This document shows positions 29,001-38,500 of a stretch of 64,000 nt of DNA, in pieces. The position numbers and the translations under genes are program-made. Each line of letters opens with the position of its first letter. Position 1 is the stretch's first letter. The DNA comes from UBA8752 sp002172485 (GTDB lineage: Bacteria > Bacteroidota > Bacteroidia > Flavobacteriales_D > Sanyastnellaceae): the NCBI GenBank assembly GCA_042089915.1, contig JBELJZ010000014.1:1-64000 (forward strand). Direction: 5' to 3'. The notes beneath the pieces were generated by a model, which did not search any database, was not told the origin of the DNA, and saw only the letters and a list, made by a program, of their open reading frames with translations.

Positions 29001-30434
29001 ATTGGCCGCATCCGGATTGGTGCACCCCGGATACAGGCAGGAGCCGTCGTCGATTGTCACCAGCGGATCGTAGTTGCTCGCAAGGGCATCGGTACAACCG
29101 TCGAAGACGCAGGATCCGTCGTCGAATTCCGCTGCAGCGTCGTAGTTGGTGGCGTCGCTGTCCGCACAGCCGCCATCGCCCACAACGATGACACCGACCA
29201 TGCCGAGTGCGGCCTGGTTGGACACGGCGCTGTTGTAGTTGTAGACCCCGGGAACGGTGAAGACGAAGGACCCCAAACAGGTGCCCTCCGGAGAGCCCAG
29301 AATGGCCGCAATGGAGAACGGCTGCGGGTTGTCGAAGGGAAGGCCCGTCAACTGGTCCGTGATGGCATTCACATTGTGCAATCCACCCACATTGGACCAG
29401 ACCACCGTGTCGCCCACGTTGAGGCTGAGCACGCTGGGGTCATAGTCGAAACTCGACACTTCAACCACAGCCGTGGCCGGAACACCGCAGGCATTGAAAT
29501 AAACACAGCCACCATCCTCTTCGGTGGCGGCGGCGTCATAGTTCCATGCGGTCGAATCGGTGCATCCGGAGACTTCCAATTCATCGCAAACCCCATCTCC
29601 ATCGCTGTCGTTGAGACAGGTGCCGGCGCAGTCCTCAAACGGCGCAGCGTAAACACAACTGCCGTCGTCGTCGTTGGCGGTCTCGTCAAAATTGCAGGCC
29701 GTGGCGTCGATGCACCCACCGTACAAGCAGGAGCCATCGTCGGTGGCCGCAGTGTCGTTGTAGTTGTCGGCCTCCGGGTCGATGCAACCGCTGGCGCCCG
29801 AACCGTTGGTGCCCTCAAAGCTCAGGTGGAAGCGGAGGTCGCTCTCCCCCACGCCATGCTCGAACACCTGAACGAGGAGGGTGCCCGAAATCTCTCCGTC
29901 CGTGGTCAGCTGGGCGAGCAGCACACGCTGATCGGCATCCGGCGTTCCGTTGCTGTAGTTCTGCGTCACAAACCATGCGCCGCCCGTCGCATCGTCCATC
30001 ACAATGTTGCCGCCGCCCTCAAACGTCGACAACCACCCTTGGGTGGGGCTCTCCACCGTGCTCACCTCGCCCTCGCCCGCAGCGCCGTCGGGCTGCTGGA
30101 AGATGCCGATGGTCACCCAGCTGTCGTACGGCAATTCTGGGAAGAATCCGAACAGCAGCGGGTTCACCGCATTGGGGGTGGCTGCACCGAGGCCGTCCTG
30201 ATAGAAGGACGTCGTGGTGGTGAGGTCCAGCGGGAAGATGGCATCGCCACTGACGGACGAGACGATGTCGTCGGCGTTCACGCAATCCATGAAGATTTGG
30301 TACGTGGTCATGCCGGCGAGGGGGCCGGCATCGTGTTCGGCAATGACATCCACGGACAAGCCGTAGCTGGTGACTTGGGCATGCGCAAAGGCCACTGTGG
30401 CCAGGCAAGAGAGAAGAGCGATCAGACGGTTCAT
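17040..30434 (-). CDS. Giant secreted Cys-rich repeat protein
   Basis: About 4464 residues. The start at 30434 gives a signal peptide, MNRLIALLSCLATVAFAHAQ; an upstream TTG at 30458 is unlikely. Five copies of a roughly 190-residue beta-rich domain (near 22-200, 608-828, 1248-1458, 2423-2615, 4045-4258) share PYDSWVTIG and GGAWFV motifs. A cupredoxin-like domain lies near 316-420. The rest is well over one hundred 20-24-residue repeats of the type GCTDPEADNYDATANSDDGSC, interrupted by thrombospondin-type-3-like calcium motifs (DCDGNCLNDADGDGTCDE type). The tail has two dockerin-like motifs (DSNNDGSIGALELTDLL and DFDFSGSVGIQDLLDLL). It is extremely acidic, with paired Cys suggesting disulfides and bound calcium. 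No T9SS domain is seen. A structural, adhesive or calcium-binding surface role is inferred. Confidence 0.9.
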   Translation of the reverse strand: MNRLIALLSCLATVAFAHAQVTSYGLSVDVIAEHDAGPLAGMTTYQIFMDCVNADDIVSSVSGDAIFPLDLTTTTSFYQDGLGAATPNAVNPLLFGFFPELPYDSWVTIGIFQQPDGAAGEGEVSTVESPTQGWLSTFEGGGNIVMDDATGGAWFVTQNYSNGTPDADQRVLLAQLTTDGEISGTLLVQVFEHGVGESDLRFHLSFEGTNGSGASGCIDPEADNYNDTAATDDGSCLYGGCIDATACNFDETANDDDGSCVYAAPFEDCAGTCLNDSDGDGVCDELEVSGCTDSTAWNYDAAATEEDGGCVYFNACGVPATAVVEVSSFDYDPSVLSLNVGDTVVWSNVGGLHNVNAITDQLTGLPFDNPQPFSIAAILGSPEGTCLGSFVFTVPGVYNYNSAVSNQAALGMVGVIVVGDGGCADSDATNYDAAAEFDDGSCVFDGCTDALASNYDPLVTIDDGSCLYPGCTNPDAANYDVGANDDDGSCIFPGCVDPEAANYDADANTDDGTCVYSGCTDPVACNYDAGADIDDGSCEDAFDTWGVDYLDCAGNCLNDADGDGTCDELELAGCMDMMACNYNPSATEEDGTCDYCTCSGGGAPDTTYVDGDTLTSVTFTDDTAGYAFDVEWVTTHTDGVLAGMSTYRMYVVLNDASDLLSSCYGNAANPMVIATSTSFYQDDFGSTFGTGVNPLLLGAFPDLAYDSWVTIGLDGTPTAGYSNIQSAQSPNQNWIAGFDAGGEIRIDDIVGGAWFVTSSNLNGVPDADLRVLVAQFTTDGVVSGTFPIQAFPLGAGSDEQRAAFTFTTEGLGEPEATMVISTGAGGGGNACGCTDPAADNYDANADFEDGTCAFSGCTNPNALNYDGGANVDDGTCIVPGCTNPTADNYDPEANQNNGTCILSGCTYADADNYDPTANTDDGSCIYYGCIDPEADNFDATANADDGGCMYLGCLDPEADNYDPQANMNDGSCIYYGCTVPVASNFDPDANTDDGSCIFPGCTNEAATNYDPTANADDGSCILEGCLDPEASNYDATANVDDGSCLYPGCTDAEAINYNATANDDDGSCLFPGCLDSGALNYDADANVDDGSCQYAGCTDATASNYNADADVDDGSCTFPGCMDEAADNYDAGANVPDGSCVYSGCMDPAAINFDVLASIEDGSCQYSGCVDTEACNFNADADVDDGSCTYPAVSHVDCDGNCLSDADGDGVCDEDEFSGCVDPIACNYNPAMTEDDGSCEYCSCAEEGEAGLNSFDYETNEVGYGLRLERVADHTSGTLAGTTTWRVLATVPHADDVLSSVYGNEELPLEVATTTTFYQDPLGGTFSSGVNPLLFAAFPELAYDSWVTIGMSGTPDAGAGEGAIQSAQSPNQNWIVSFDSGGDIVMDDPVGGAWFVTNVYTNGIAGDDFTALIGQFTTSGTLTGTLNYQVFIQGDGENDVRVTASFSTADLAGTPGPVCGCTNAASDNYDATAEYDDGSCFIAGCTDFAADNFNPEATEDDGSCQFLGCTDSSAFNYDSTANTDDDSCIFPGCTNPNAYNYDAGANFNDGSCIVPGCTIVAAENYNPQATENDGSCIFSGCTNSAASNYDPLASIDDGSCVVPGCTDETASNYNPEATLNNGSCEFLGCTDEAACNYDATALTDDGSCEFAADIYGSDEYDCDGQCLADADGDGICDASEVPGCTDLMACNYDGATDDDGSCEYLSCAGCYDPEADNYDPSALLENNDLCEYLGCTNVAADNFDAGANVDDGSCAFSGCTDPDADNYDPQANVDANCIYLGCTNPAADNYDAAANANDGSCLFTGCTDPEADNYDPQANSDANCIYLGCLDPTASNYDATANTEDGSCAYLGCTDDAACNFNENANTDDGSCTYPATASVDCDGNCLLDTDGDGICNPDEVAGCLVPGACNYNPDATDGGVICDYTSCAGCTDPTADNYDASATLPNGLCEYEGCTDPDADNFSPGANVDDGSCAYGGCTDEAAYNYVPTASTDDGSCLYAGCVDPAACNYDENADTDDGTCVFADPGYNCFGYCNQDYDGDGICDEFEVPGCTAPSACNYDTAATENNGSCEWMSCVGCIDAAASNFDPAATQDDGSCVFGGCTDVTAVNFDVQADFNDGSCLYAGCLDTEACNFTPGANYDDGSCEFTSCAGCMVTFACNYDPEATVFDPSSCDFESCCGDPAADNYTDGVSDFLVAGCTYGGVSPAVSSTGCTFEFACNFGDPVNDCEYESCAGCMEEGACNYDADATLPLTCLSAEDQFGVDYLDCDGNCLNDVNGNGLCDELEVSGCIDPSACNLDEVATLDDGSCEFASCGGCTLEDACNYDAEATQNDGSCEYVSCAGCMDAAACNYDALVTVESGTCIYAQPEYDCDGNCLEDTDGDGICNAFDEPVFGCTDDAACNYDPTASDEDGSCDFCSCFLTGSDTEGYGVELEVVAEDGVPGFTTYRLYATTDGPTDFVSAVTGLAGTELEVSTTGTFWQSPIGGATPSGISDLLLGIVPDLAYDSWVTVGLDRKAEASQNEEDAATVSGVSPSWTVAFEDGADILVNDGTGGGWYVLNSAVNGVAGDDQRVLLGQFTTDGQLSGSMRIQVFPEGDTEMDLRYVATFGTPDCGCTDPNALNPDLDAAYDDGSCQYPGCTDPEADNYDADADVDDESCVYSGCTDPAADNFDPQASVFDGSCIFFGCTDPLAGNYDALANTNDGSCDYAGCTSPSAANYNPTATTDDGSCLFEGCTDASAANYSPGANSDDGSCLFPGCTNPDADNFDSTANVDNGTCVISGCTDVEADNYNAAANNADDSCEYLGCTDEQADNFDAGANSDDGSCLYGGCTQMGACNYDPAANEDDGSCSFPNDEFGVDYVDCTGACLSDVDGDGVCDEAEVAGCTNESACNFDADATDDDGSCESQSCTGCTNPEADNYDETALIEDGSCVISGCTYPTAANYNPEANIEIGTCTFGGCTNPLAINYSALADVDDGSCILLGCTDPNAVNYDPDATLDNNTCQVFGCTNPLAVNFDANAVEDDGSCVIAGCMNPLAINYSATATVDNGTCIVLGCMNPAADNYNADANIDNGTCIFGGCTLPFASNYDPTATYNDGSCIIEGCTDPAALNYNFLATVDNGTCLLVGCMDPTADNYNPDAAFDNGDCLYLGCTDPVADNYDALANADDGGCLYSGCTDVEADNFNDIANVDDGSCIYFGCMDETACNFDAAANVEDDSCDYVSCLGCTDEAACDYDADATQDDGSCSYPVDVYGLDYVDCDGACLSDVDGDGVCDEDEVPGCTNPEALNFDALATDDDGTCEVAGCIDPEADNFDAEANTDDGSCLYFGCTDAQADNFEAAANSDDGSCIYLGCTDADADNFDAGANSDDGSCIYFGCTDVEADNYDAGANSDDGSCLYFGCTDAEADNYDATANSDDGSCLYFGCIDSEADNYDAGANSDDGSCIYFGCTDVEADNYDAGANSDDGSCEYFGCLDVEASNYDAEANVDDGSCTYPGCTDPFADNYDAAANLEDNSCEYFGCTDSTAVNFDDFANVDDGSCLFLGCLDPAASNFDPEANFDSGDCQYPGCTDPFADNYDADANLEDNSCEYLGCTDTTAINFDDFANVDDGSCLFLGCLDPEADNYDPTANFDSGDCQYLGCTDTEADNFDPGANVDSGFCIYTGCTDADAANYDPQANVNNGGCLYGGCLDAAYMEYDATADVDDGSCVTLIVEGCMDNAFLEFNPEANIEDGSCVTPVVEGCTDANFLEFDPEANVFDGSCMTPVIEGCMDPTYTEYFAEANVDDGSCATLVVLGCTDAGYLEFNADANTDDGSCVTPVVVGCLDSGACNFNALANTAGACEYPVDLYGVAHVDCSGACLNDLDGDGVCDEDEMPGCMDVEAVNYDADATDADDSCLYGGCIDPAYLEFDATADVDDGSCATLVVEGCTDPDYIEYDAAANVDDGSCSELVSLGCTDPAACNFSGGFNVDDGSCIYPEDIFGSDQVDCFGNCANDADGDGVCDQDELGGCMDNAACNFSPVATDDDGSCEYCSCYEPEVVAGPSLLTFESDSVGYGLKLERTAVHTSGDLAGQSTYRMYITVQDASDKLSSVFGNGGLPLNLNTTTSWFQDPIGSNYGSAINPLLFGVIPSLPYDSWVTIGVEQIPNSALGEGEVSGVSSPGQNWLAAFSSGGGIDIDDATGGAWFVTNDVTNGIAGDDLEVLIGQFTTDGILSGTINFQLFLGGDPSMDIRPTVSFSSEDMADTLVSLCGCTNPEAENFNPGAVYDDGSCGAAPGCTYPTAANYDPVAVGDDGSCEFSGCTVDFYRNYTTYATVDDGGCTDAPPCPDSNNDGSIGALELTDLLVYYNTDAGGCGILDPLSLEELDVDPCAMPGVDCGAEGCTYPNAINFDSGATVEDGSCLWTGCTDPAMQNYQPLANLDDGTCVAPICWDFDFSGSVGIQDLLDLLLLFNLECGAE
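19999..20503 (-). repeat. 72-bp tandem repeat block inside the giant gene
   Basis: The motif gtgcagccgaagta or a near variant recurs at 20071, 20143, 20215, 20287, 20359 and 20431, exactly 72 bp apart, with neighbouring units nearly identical. Each unit encodes one 24-residue Cys repeat (GCTDVEADNYDAGANSDDGS type). The regular spacing and low divergence point to recent expansion. Confidence 0.9.
29175..29490 (-). other. Cupredoxin-like domain with degraded copper site (part of giant protein)
   Basis: The segment with SLNVGDTVVWSNVGGLHNV and FTVPGVYNYN resembles plastocyanin/azurin-like domains. The first His is present. In the usual C-terminal loop YxYxCxxHxxxGM the sequence reads YNYNSAVSNQAALGM, so Cys and His are replaced while Met remains. 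Confidence 0.6.
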
Positions 30435-30461
30435 GTGAGCACAATCTGGGTTGGGCAATCA

Positions 30462-30469
30462 TAAATATA
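30462..30469 (-). promoter_or_regulatory. Candidate -7 box for the giant gene
   Basis: TATATTTA on the minus strand matches seven of eight positions of TAnnTTTG. It would give a leader of about 20 bases before the ATG at 30434. No convincing -33 element was found. Confidence 0.3.
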
Positions 30470-30523
30470 CCAACTAATCGATGAAATACAGAGATTCGTC
30501 GCGATATTTTCAGCTCACATGGA

Positions 30524-30557
30524 CAAAAATCGGCGGCTTGTCCGCTGACAAACCGCC
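30524..30557 (-). terminator. Terminator upstream of the giant gene with no gene in front of it
   Basis: On the minus strand, GGCGGUUUGUC / GACAAGCCGCC forms an 11-bp stem (one U-G pair) with loop AGCG, followed by GATTTTTG. It lies about 90 bases before the giant gene start. The next upstream gene is on the other strand, so it terminates no known transcript. Confidence 0.7.
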
Positions 30558-30710
30558 TTCATCGGAAGGGAATTCACCCCGTCAGTGGGCTCAAATGCCG
30601 TCCATCATCCGGCCAATTCGACCCCCACCGTCTGGAGGTCATCACCGTGGATGCGGCAGTCGATTTCGTGGCTGTTCATGCTGCCCCTAATTTGCCGCCC
30701 CATTCACGAC

Positions 30711-32843
<2,133 letters not shown>

Positions 32844-32875
32844 GCTGCGGTTCAACCGATGTCCAGGCCCAACAG

Positions 32876-32905
32876 AAAGGCCGCCCGAGGGCGGCCTTTC
32901 CTTTT
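32876..32905. terminator. Bidirectional terminator between convergent genes
   Basis: AAAGGCCGCC-cgag-GGCGGCCTTT, a perfect 10-bp stem, followed by ccttttgg on the plus strand. It lies between the stops at 32843 (+) and 32922 (-). The same stem recurs at 35549-35572. Confidence 0.85.
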
Positions 32906-32921
32906 GGTCAAGTGAGGAGCA

Positions 32922-35426
32922 TCACAGGCAAGATGTGAAGTACGCCCCGAGCATCACGAGCAGATCCGCTGCGCCCACGACGCCATCGCCCGTCACATCG
33001 CCGGGCAGAAAAAAACAGCTCGCATCGTCGACCAAGGCGTCCGGGTCGAAGTTGCAGGCTCCCGGGTACATGCATCCGGCACAGCTGTAGTAATCGCAGG
33101 ACGCCAAATCATTTTCATTGGCCTCAGGATCATAGTTGCACGCCACCGGGACCATGCACCCCACCACTGGAGGCAAACATTCCCCCGCATAGATGTGGCT
33201 GCCGATGTGGCTGAAGTCGTTGACCGGATACACCTCCCACTCACAGACGCCGGGCGCGAGGCTGCCCAGCGGAAAGTCGGTCTCCCCATCGCTGGTCGAC
33301 AGGTCTTCACCCGAGGGGTTCGGATTGCCATCGAACGCCGGCTTGCGCACCAGCGTCACCAAGTTGGTTCGGACGGAGGGGTCCCCACAGACGGACCAGG
33401 CACCCTCTTCGTCGTTGTCGCCTTCCCAGTTGGCGAAGAAGTCCACCACCTCAAAATCGTCCTCAGTCCCCTTCACCAGGGCAAACCCCACGTTGCCATC
33501 CGGCAAGGTCGCCAGCGTTTGGTCCGCGGCGTTCAGCAGGGTCGAATCGGCCTGTGGATGGCAGAGGATATACACGTCTCCCGCCTCGAGGATGTGGCCC
33601 GCGTTGAAGGTGTTCCAATTTTCGTATTGGCCCGGCAGGAGGTTGCTGTTGTACACCGCGGGCCAGGCGTAGTCATCGAGGTCGACGTCCTGCCCTGTCG
33701 GATTGTAGATCTCGATCCAACGGTTCAGGCCCGGGCCGACCCCGTACTCGGAAATGAAGGGGTCGCAATCGGGAAATTCACAGGTCCCATCGTCGATGTT
33801 GGCCGCAGGGTCGAAGTTGAATGCTCCGTCGTCCGTGCACCCCTCGACCACCTCGGACGCCTCCACGAGACGGTGCGCCGTCACGGTTCCGCTGACCTCG
33901 TTGGACGTCACGATGTACGCATGGCCGTCCGGGCTCTCCTCGGCCCCGACGAACACCAGCCCTTCCGGACCGAGGTCGCCCGCCGTTCCGTCCGAGGCCA
34001 CGCCGTCGTAGTCGCGGTTCTGCAGGTAGCGCACGTAAACCGGATTGAGCGGGTCAGTGATGTCGTACACCATCACACCGCCCACGCGCTCTAGGCCAAT
34101 GAAGGCATAGGTGCTCGCGCCGATGGTCCCGATCTCGATGCCCTCCGGTTCAGGCCCCTTGTCATCGGAACGGTTGTCAAAGCTGCCGTTCTCGTCGTTG
34201 GTGGAGTTGAAGTTATCCGGGATGAGCGACGCGGTGATGGCCTCGAAATCATCCCCGCTGTCAAAGACCTGCTGGCCGTCGGTGGTGTAGATCGAAAACG
34301 ACCGCGCGCCGAAGGCGTAAATCTCGTCGTAGTCGCCGTCGCCGTCGGTGTCGCCGAGGGTTTCGGTCATCTTGAGGCGGCCGAGGTTCGCATTGTCCTG
34401 AAGCCCCGGAAAGGCCTCCAGCAGGCTCGGGTCCAACTCCACCTGGCTGACGCGCGCCTCCTCCGCGATGCCGGTGCCGTAGTTGCCCAAGCTGTCGATG
34501 AAGAAGTACTCCCGGGCATCGCCCTCGTTGGCGGTCAGGAGGTAGGTCACACCGTCCACCGTGTACGGATGGATGGCGTCCGGCTGGAACATGCCCTTGA
34601 CGGGCCAGTTTGCGATCTGGATCTCTCCGTCCGCATTGGAGGCATCGAGCCCCTGTCCCGCGAGCAGGTGGTCCTTGAAACCAAGACCCCAGATGTCGAC
34701 GACGCTGGCGGTGGCCACATCAATCACGACCATGGCGTTGTTTTCCTGACAGGACACGTAAAGCTGGCTGTTATCGGCGCTGAAGGCCACATACTCCGGT
34801 TCAAGGTCCTGTGCAATGGTGGCGTCCGGACCGAAGATGCGGATGCTCCCGTCGAGGTCCTCGGGCTGGATGCTGGTGAACGGAACCTGAGTCGCCACCG
34901 CGTTGGTCACGCCAGCCGAGAGGTCCACGATGGTGGCGCTGCCCTCGGGGTCGACGGGGATGTTGTAATCGGGCTCGCCCTCGTTGGCCACGGCGAGGAG
35001 CGTTCCGTCGTCACTCACTGTGAGCGCATCCGGCAGAAAACCGACCGGAACGCTGTGCAGGAAAGCGCCGTCGGTGTCAAAGAAGCGGACCTCCCCCGCC
35101 ACCCCGGCGGTGTCGGCCGCCACGGCCACGGCGACAGCGTCTCCGACCACCGCCACGCTGTTGGGAGACCCGCTGCCGAGCTCGACGTAGAACAGAAACT
35201 CGAGGTCATTGGGATCCGCCATGCTCAGGACGCCGACCTGTGCCGCATTGGCGTTGACGAAGAAGAGACGCTGCGTTCCGGCGTGGTAATCGACAATCTC
35301 TGTGGCACTCGCGTCAAACACGCCGGTGGCATAACTGGAGGTGACAGCATCGACCAACTGCCCCGTCGACGTCGACGTGAAAAGCCAGAAGGAAAAAAGA
35401 AGGAAAAGGTGAACTCTCATGGACAT
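32922..35426 (-). CDS. Choice-of-anchor I / lamin-tail surface protein with dockerin-like tail
   Basis: 834 residues. The ATG at 35426 (or 35420) gives the signal peptide MSMRVHLFLLFSFWLFTSTSTG. Residues about 20-540 form a choice-of-anchor I propeller-like domain (SVAVVGDAVAVAVA, LLAVANEGEPDYN, ANEGDAREY, NRSDDKGPEPEGIEIG). One Cys repeat follows, then a lamin-tail-like domain (about 570-745, FISEYGVGPGLNRWIEIYNP), two more Cys repeats, and the tail DVTGDGVVGAADLLVMLGAY then FTSCL. It matches domain for domain the C-terminal part of the next gene upstream (35600-43399), so the pair arose by duplication. It has no T9SS domain and no known enzymatic site. A surface role is inferred. Confidence 0.85.
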   Translation of the reverse strand: MSMRVHLFLLFSFWLFTSTSTGQLVDAVTSSYATGVFDASATEIVDYHAGTQRLFFVNANAAQVGVLSMADPNDLEFLFYVELGSGSPNSVAVVGDAVAVAVAADTAGVAGEVRFFDTDGAFLHSVPVGFLPDALTVSDDGTLLAVANEGEPDYNIPVDPEGSATIVDLSAGVTNAVATQVPFTSIQPEDLDGSIRIFGPDATIAQDLEPEYVAFSADNSQLYVSCQENNAMVVIDVATASVVDIWGLGFKDHLLAGQGLDASNADGEIQIANWPVKGMFQPDAIHPYTVDGVTYLLTANEGDAREYFFIDSLGNYGTGIAEEARVSQVELDPSLLEAFPGLQDNANLGRLKMTETLGDTDGDGDYDEIYAFGARSFSIYTTDGQQVFDSGDDFEAITASLIPDNFNSTNDENGSFDNRSDDKGPEPEGIEIGTIGASTYAFIGLERVGGVMVYDITDPLNPVYVRYLQNRDYDGVASDGTAGDLGPEGLVFVGAEESPDGHAYIVTSNEVSGTVTAHRLVEASEVVEGCTDDGAFNFDPAANIDDGTCEFPDCDPFISEYGVGPGLNRWIEIYNPTGQDVDLDDYAWPAVYNSNLLPGQYENWNTFNAGHILEAGDVYILCHPQADSTLLNAADQTLATLPDGNVGFALVKGTEDDFEVVDFFANWEGDNDEEGAWSVCGDPSVRTNLVTLVRKPAFDGNPNPSGEDLSTSDGETDFPLGSLAPGVCEWEVYPVNDFSHIGSHIYAGECLPPVVGCMVPVACNYDPEANENDLASCDYYSCAGCMYPGACNFDPDALVDDASCFFLPGDVTGDGVVGAADLLVMLGAYFTSCL

Positions 35427-35542
35427 CGTGAACCGCAGGCAAATTGACTGAGACAGCCCACCTTCACCCACTTTTCAAGATTACCCCTGTGTCACCAATT
35501 CGTTACACGCCACAGTCGAGCCCAACGACCGCCCGCTAGAAC

Positions 35543-35572
35543 CAAGAGAAAGGCCGCCCAAAGGCGGCCTTT
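35543..35572 (-). terminator. Terminator of the 2599-residue surface-protein gene
   Basis: AAAGGCCGCC-tttg-GGCGGCCTTT on the minus strand, followed by ctcttgg, 28 bases after the stop at 35600. The stem is identical to that at 32876-32899. Confidence 0.75.
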
Positions 35573-35599
35573 CCTGGTTTTAAGCACCGGGCAATTGAA

Positions 35600-38500
35600 T
35601 CAGTCACATGTGCTCGCAAATGTCTGCAACAGCAGCAGAATGTCGGCCACTGTGACCGCGCCACTTCCATTCAAGTCTCCCGCCAGGTAGTCACAGGATC
35701 CGTCATCCTGAGAAGCAGTGGGGTCGTAGTTGCAAGCGGCTGGGTAAGTACACCCTGCACATTCGCTGAAATCACAGAGTTCGTAGTCATTCTGCGTGGC
35801 GAGTGCATCGAAGTTGCATGCCTGAAACACCATGCAACCGACACAACTCTCATAGTCGCAGTCGCCTTCCACTTCCATCTCCGCCAACGCATCAAAGTTG
35901 CAGGCGGCCTCGTCCATGCACCCTTGAACCGGAGGCTGCGTGCAATTGCCCTCGTACGTGTGCATGCCGAGATGCGTGAAGTCATCGGCGGGGTAAATCT
36001 CCCACTCACACACGCCCGCCGCGAGGCTGCCCTCGGTGAAGACGGTGATGCCATCCTCGCTGGCGAGGTCCTCTCCGGAGGGGTTCGGATTGCCCTGGAA
36101 CGCGGACTTCCGCACAAGGGTCACGTTGTCCGTGGTGACCGACGCGTCGCCACACACCGTCCAAGAACCGATGCCGTCGTTGTCGCCCTCATAGTTGGCG
36201 AACATGTCGATGATCTCAAAGTCGGCTTCGGTTCCTTTGACCAATGCAAAGCCGGCGTTGCCGTCCGGCATGTACGGGAAGGTCTGATCGGCCTCGGCCA
36301 GGATGGCCGCATCGGCATCCGGGTGCGCGAGGATGTACACATCGCCCGCGGCCAGCACGTGGCCGTCGTTGAACCCGTTCCAGTACTCGTAGCTGCCCGG
36401 GAACGGGTTGCTGTTGGAGACATTGGGCCAAGCGTAGCCGTCGAGCTCCACATCCTGTCCGGTCGGGTTGTAAATCTCCACCCAGCGGTTGCTGCCACTG
36501 CCCACGCCGTACTCGGAGATGAAGAGCTCACATCCGATGTACTCACAACTGCCATCGTCGGTGTTGGCGTCGGCATCGTAGTTCGTGGCTTCCTCATCCG
36601 TGCAGCCATAGACCACGTCGAAGAGGCTCGTCAAGCGGTGCGCCGTGATGGTGCCGCTCACCTCGTTGGACGTGACGATGTACGCCTCGCCATCTGCGCT
36701 CTCATCGGCTCCCACAAACACGAGGCCCTCCGGACCGAGGTCGCCAGCAGTGCCCGCCTCGGCATTCCCGTCAAAGTCGCGGTTCTGGAGGTAGCGCTCA
36801 TACGTCGGGTTCAGCGGGTCCGTGATGTCATAGACCATCACTCCCCCCACGCGCTCGAGGCCGATGAAAGCGTACATGCGCGTGTTGACCATGCCGATTT
36901 CGATGCCCTCCGGCTCAGGTCCCTTGTCGTCGGAACGGTTGTCGAAGCTGTCGTTCTCGTCGTTGGTGGAGTTGAAGTTCTCGGCAATCAACTCGGCCGT
37001 GATGCGTTCGAAGTCGCTTCCGCTGTCGTACACCTGCTGACCGTCCGTCGTGTAGATGGAGAAGGAACGGCCGCCGAAGGTGTAAATCTCGTCGAAATCG
37101 CCGTCACCATCGGTGTCACCCATGGAGGTGGTCATCTTGATCCTGCCGAGATTCTCATTCTCCTGCAGGCCCGGATAGGCATCGAGCAAGCTCTGGTCGA
37201 GCGTCACGTCCTCCACGCGGGTCTCCTCCACATACGCTTCAAATTCATTGCCCAGACTGTCTTCGTAGAAGTACTCGCGGGCATCCCCCTCGTTGGCGGT
37301 CAGGATGTAGGTCTCCCCACCGACGGTGTAGCTGTGGATGGCATCGGGCTGGTACATGCCCTTGGCCGGCCAGTTGGTGATGTTGATGGCCCCATCACTG
37401 TTGGAGGCGTCCAGGGCGTTGTCTTCGAGGAGGTGATCCTTGAATCCGAGGCCCCAGATGTCCGAAACGGTTGCAGACATCACATCGATGACCACCATGG
37501 CGTTGTTCTCCTGGCAGGAGACGAACAGCTGGCTGTTGTCCCCGTTGAAGGCCACGTATTCCGGCTCGAGATCCTGCGCAATGTTGGTTTGCGGTCCAAA
37601 GATCCGGACGCTCTCGTCGAGGTCGCTCTCCGTGATGCTGGTGAAGCTCACCTGGGTGGCGACCGCATTCATGACGCCGTTGGACAAATCCACGATGGTG
37701 GCGCTGCCCTCGGGGTCAACGGGAATGTTGTAGTCAGGCTCGCCCTCGTTGGCCACAGCCAGCAAGGTGCCATCGTCACTCACCGTCAACGCGTCCGGCA
37801 GGAATCCGGCCGGCACGCTGTTGAGGAAGTTGCCATCGGTGTCGAAGAAGCGGACCTCACCGGCCACGCCCGTCACATCGTTCTCCACGGCCACGGCCAC
37901 AGCGTCACCCACCACAGCCACGCTGTTGGGCTTGCCGCTGTCGAGGGCGATGTAGAACAAGAACTCGAGGGTGTCGGGGTTGGCCATGCTCAAGGCACCG
38001 ACCTGACCGTCGTTGGCGTTGACGAAGAACAAACGCTGCGTTCCGGCGTGGTAGTCCACGATCTCGGCAGCGCCCTCGTCGAAGACACCCGTAGCGAAGC
38101 TGGCGGCCACCTCATCGGCCACATTGCTGTCGAAGCAGGAGCCGTCGTCGTATCCAGCGCTCGGGTCGTAGTTCTCGGCCTCCATGTCGGTGCAACCGCC
38201 CGTGGCGCATTGGCCATCGTAGGTGTGCATGCCGATGTGACTGAAGTCATCCGCGGCGTAGATGTCCCACTCGCACACGCCGGCAGCGAGGCTGCCCAGG
38301 GTGAACTCGGTCACCCCATCTTCACTGCTGCGGTCCTCACCGGATGGGTTCGGATTGCCTTGGAAAGCGGACATGCGGACCAGGGTCACATTGTCAGTGG
38401 TCACCGTCTCGTCACCGCAAACCGTCCAGAAGCCCACCTCGTCGTTGTCGCCTTCGTAGTTGGCGAAGAAGTCGATGATCTCGAAGTCGGCCTCGGTGCC

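Noticed and set aside
22695..30464. A 2589-codon open frame on the plus strand, antisense to the giant gene
   Set aside because: It mirrors the repetitive Cys-repeat codons and lacks any signal, domain or start context. The minus-strand frame has a signal peptide, coherent repeats and a proper tail. The open antisense frame follows from biased, repeated codon use.
30664..30694. Possible promoter TTTCG-n18-CTAATTTG before the prolyl oligopeptidase
   Set aside because: The -7 match lacks one position and the -33 box is off consensus; it would leave a very short leader. Too weak to list as a feature.
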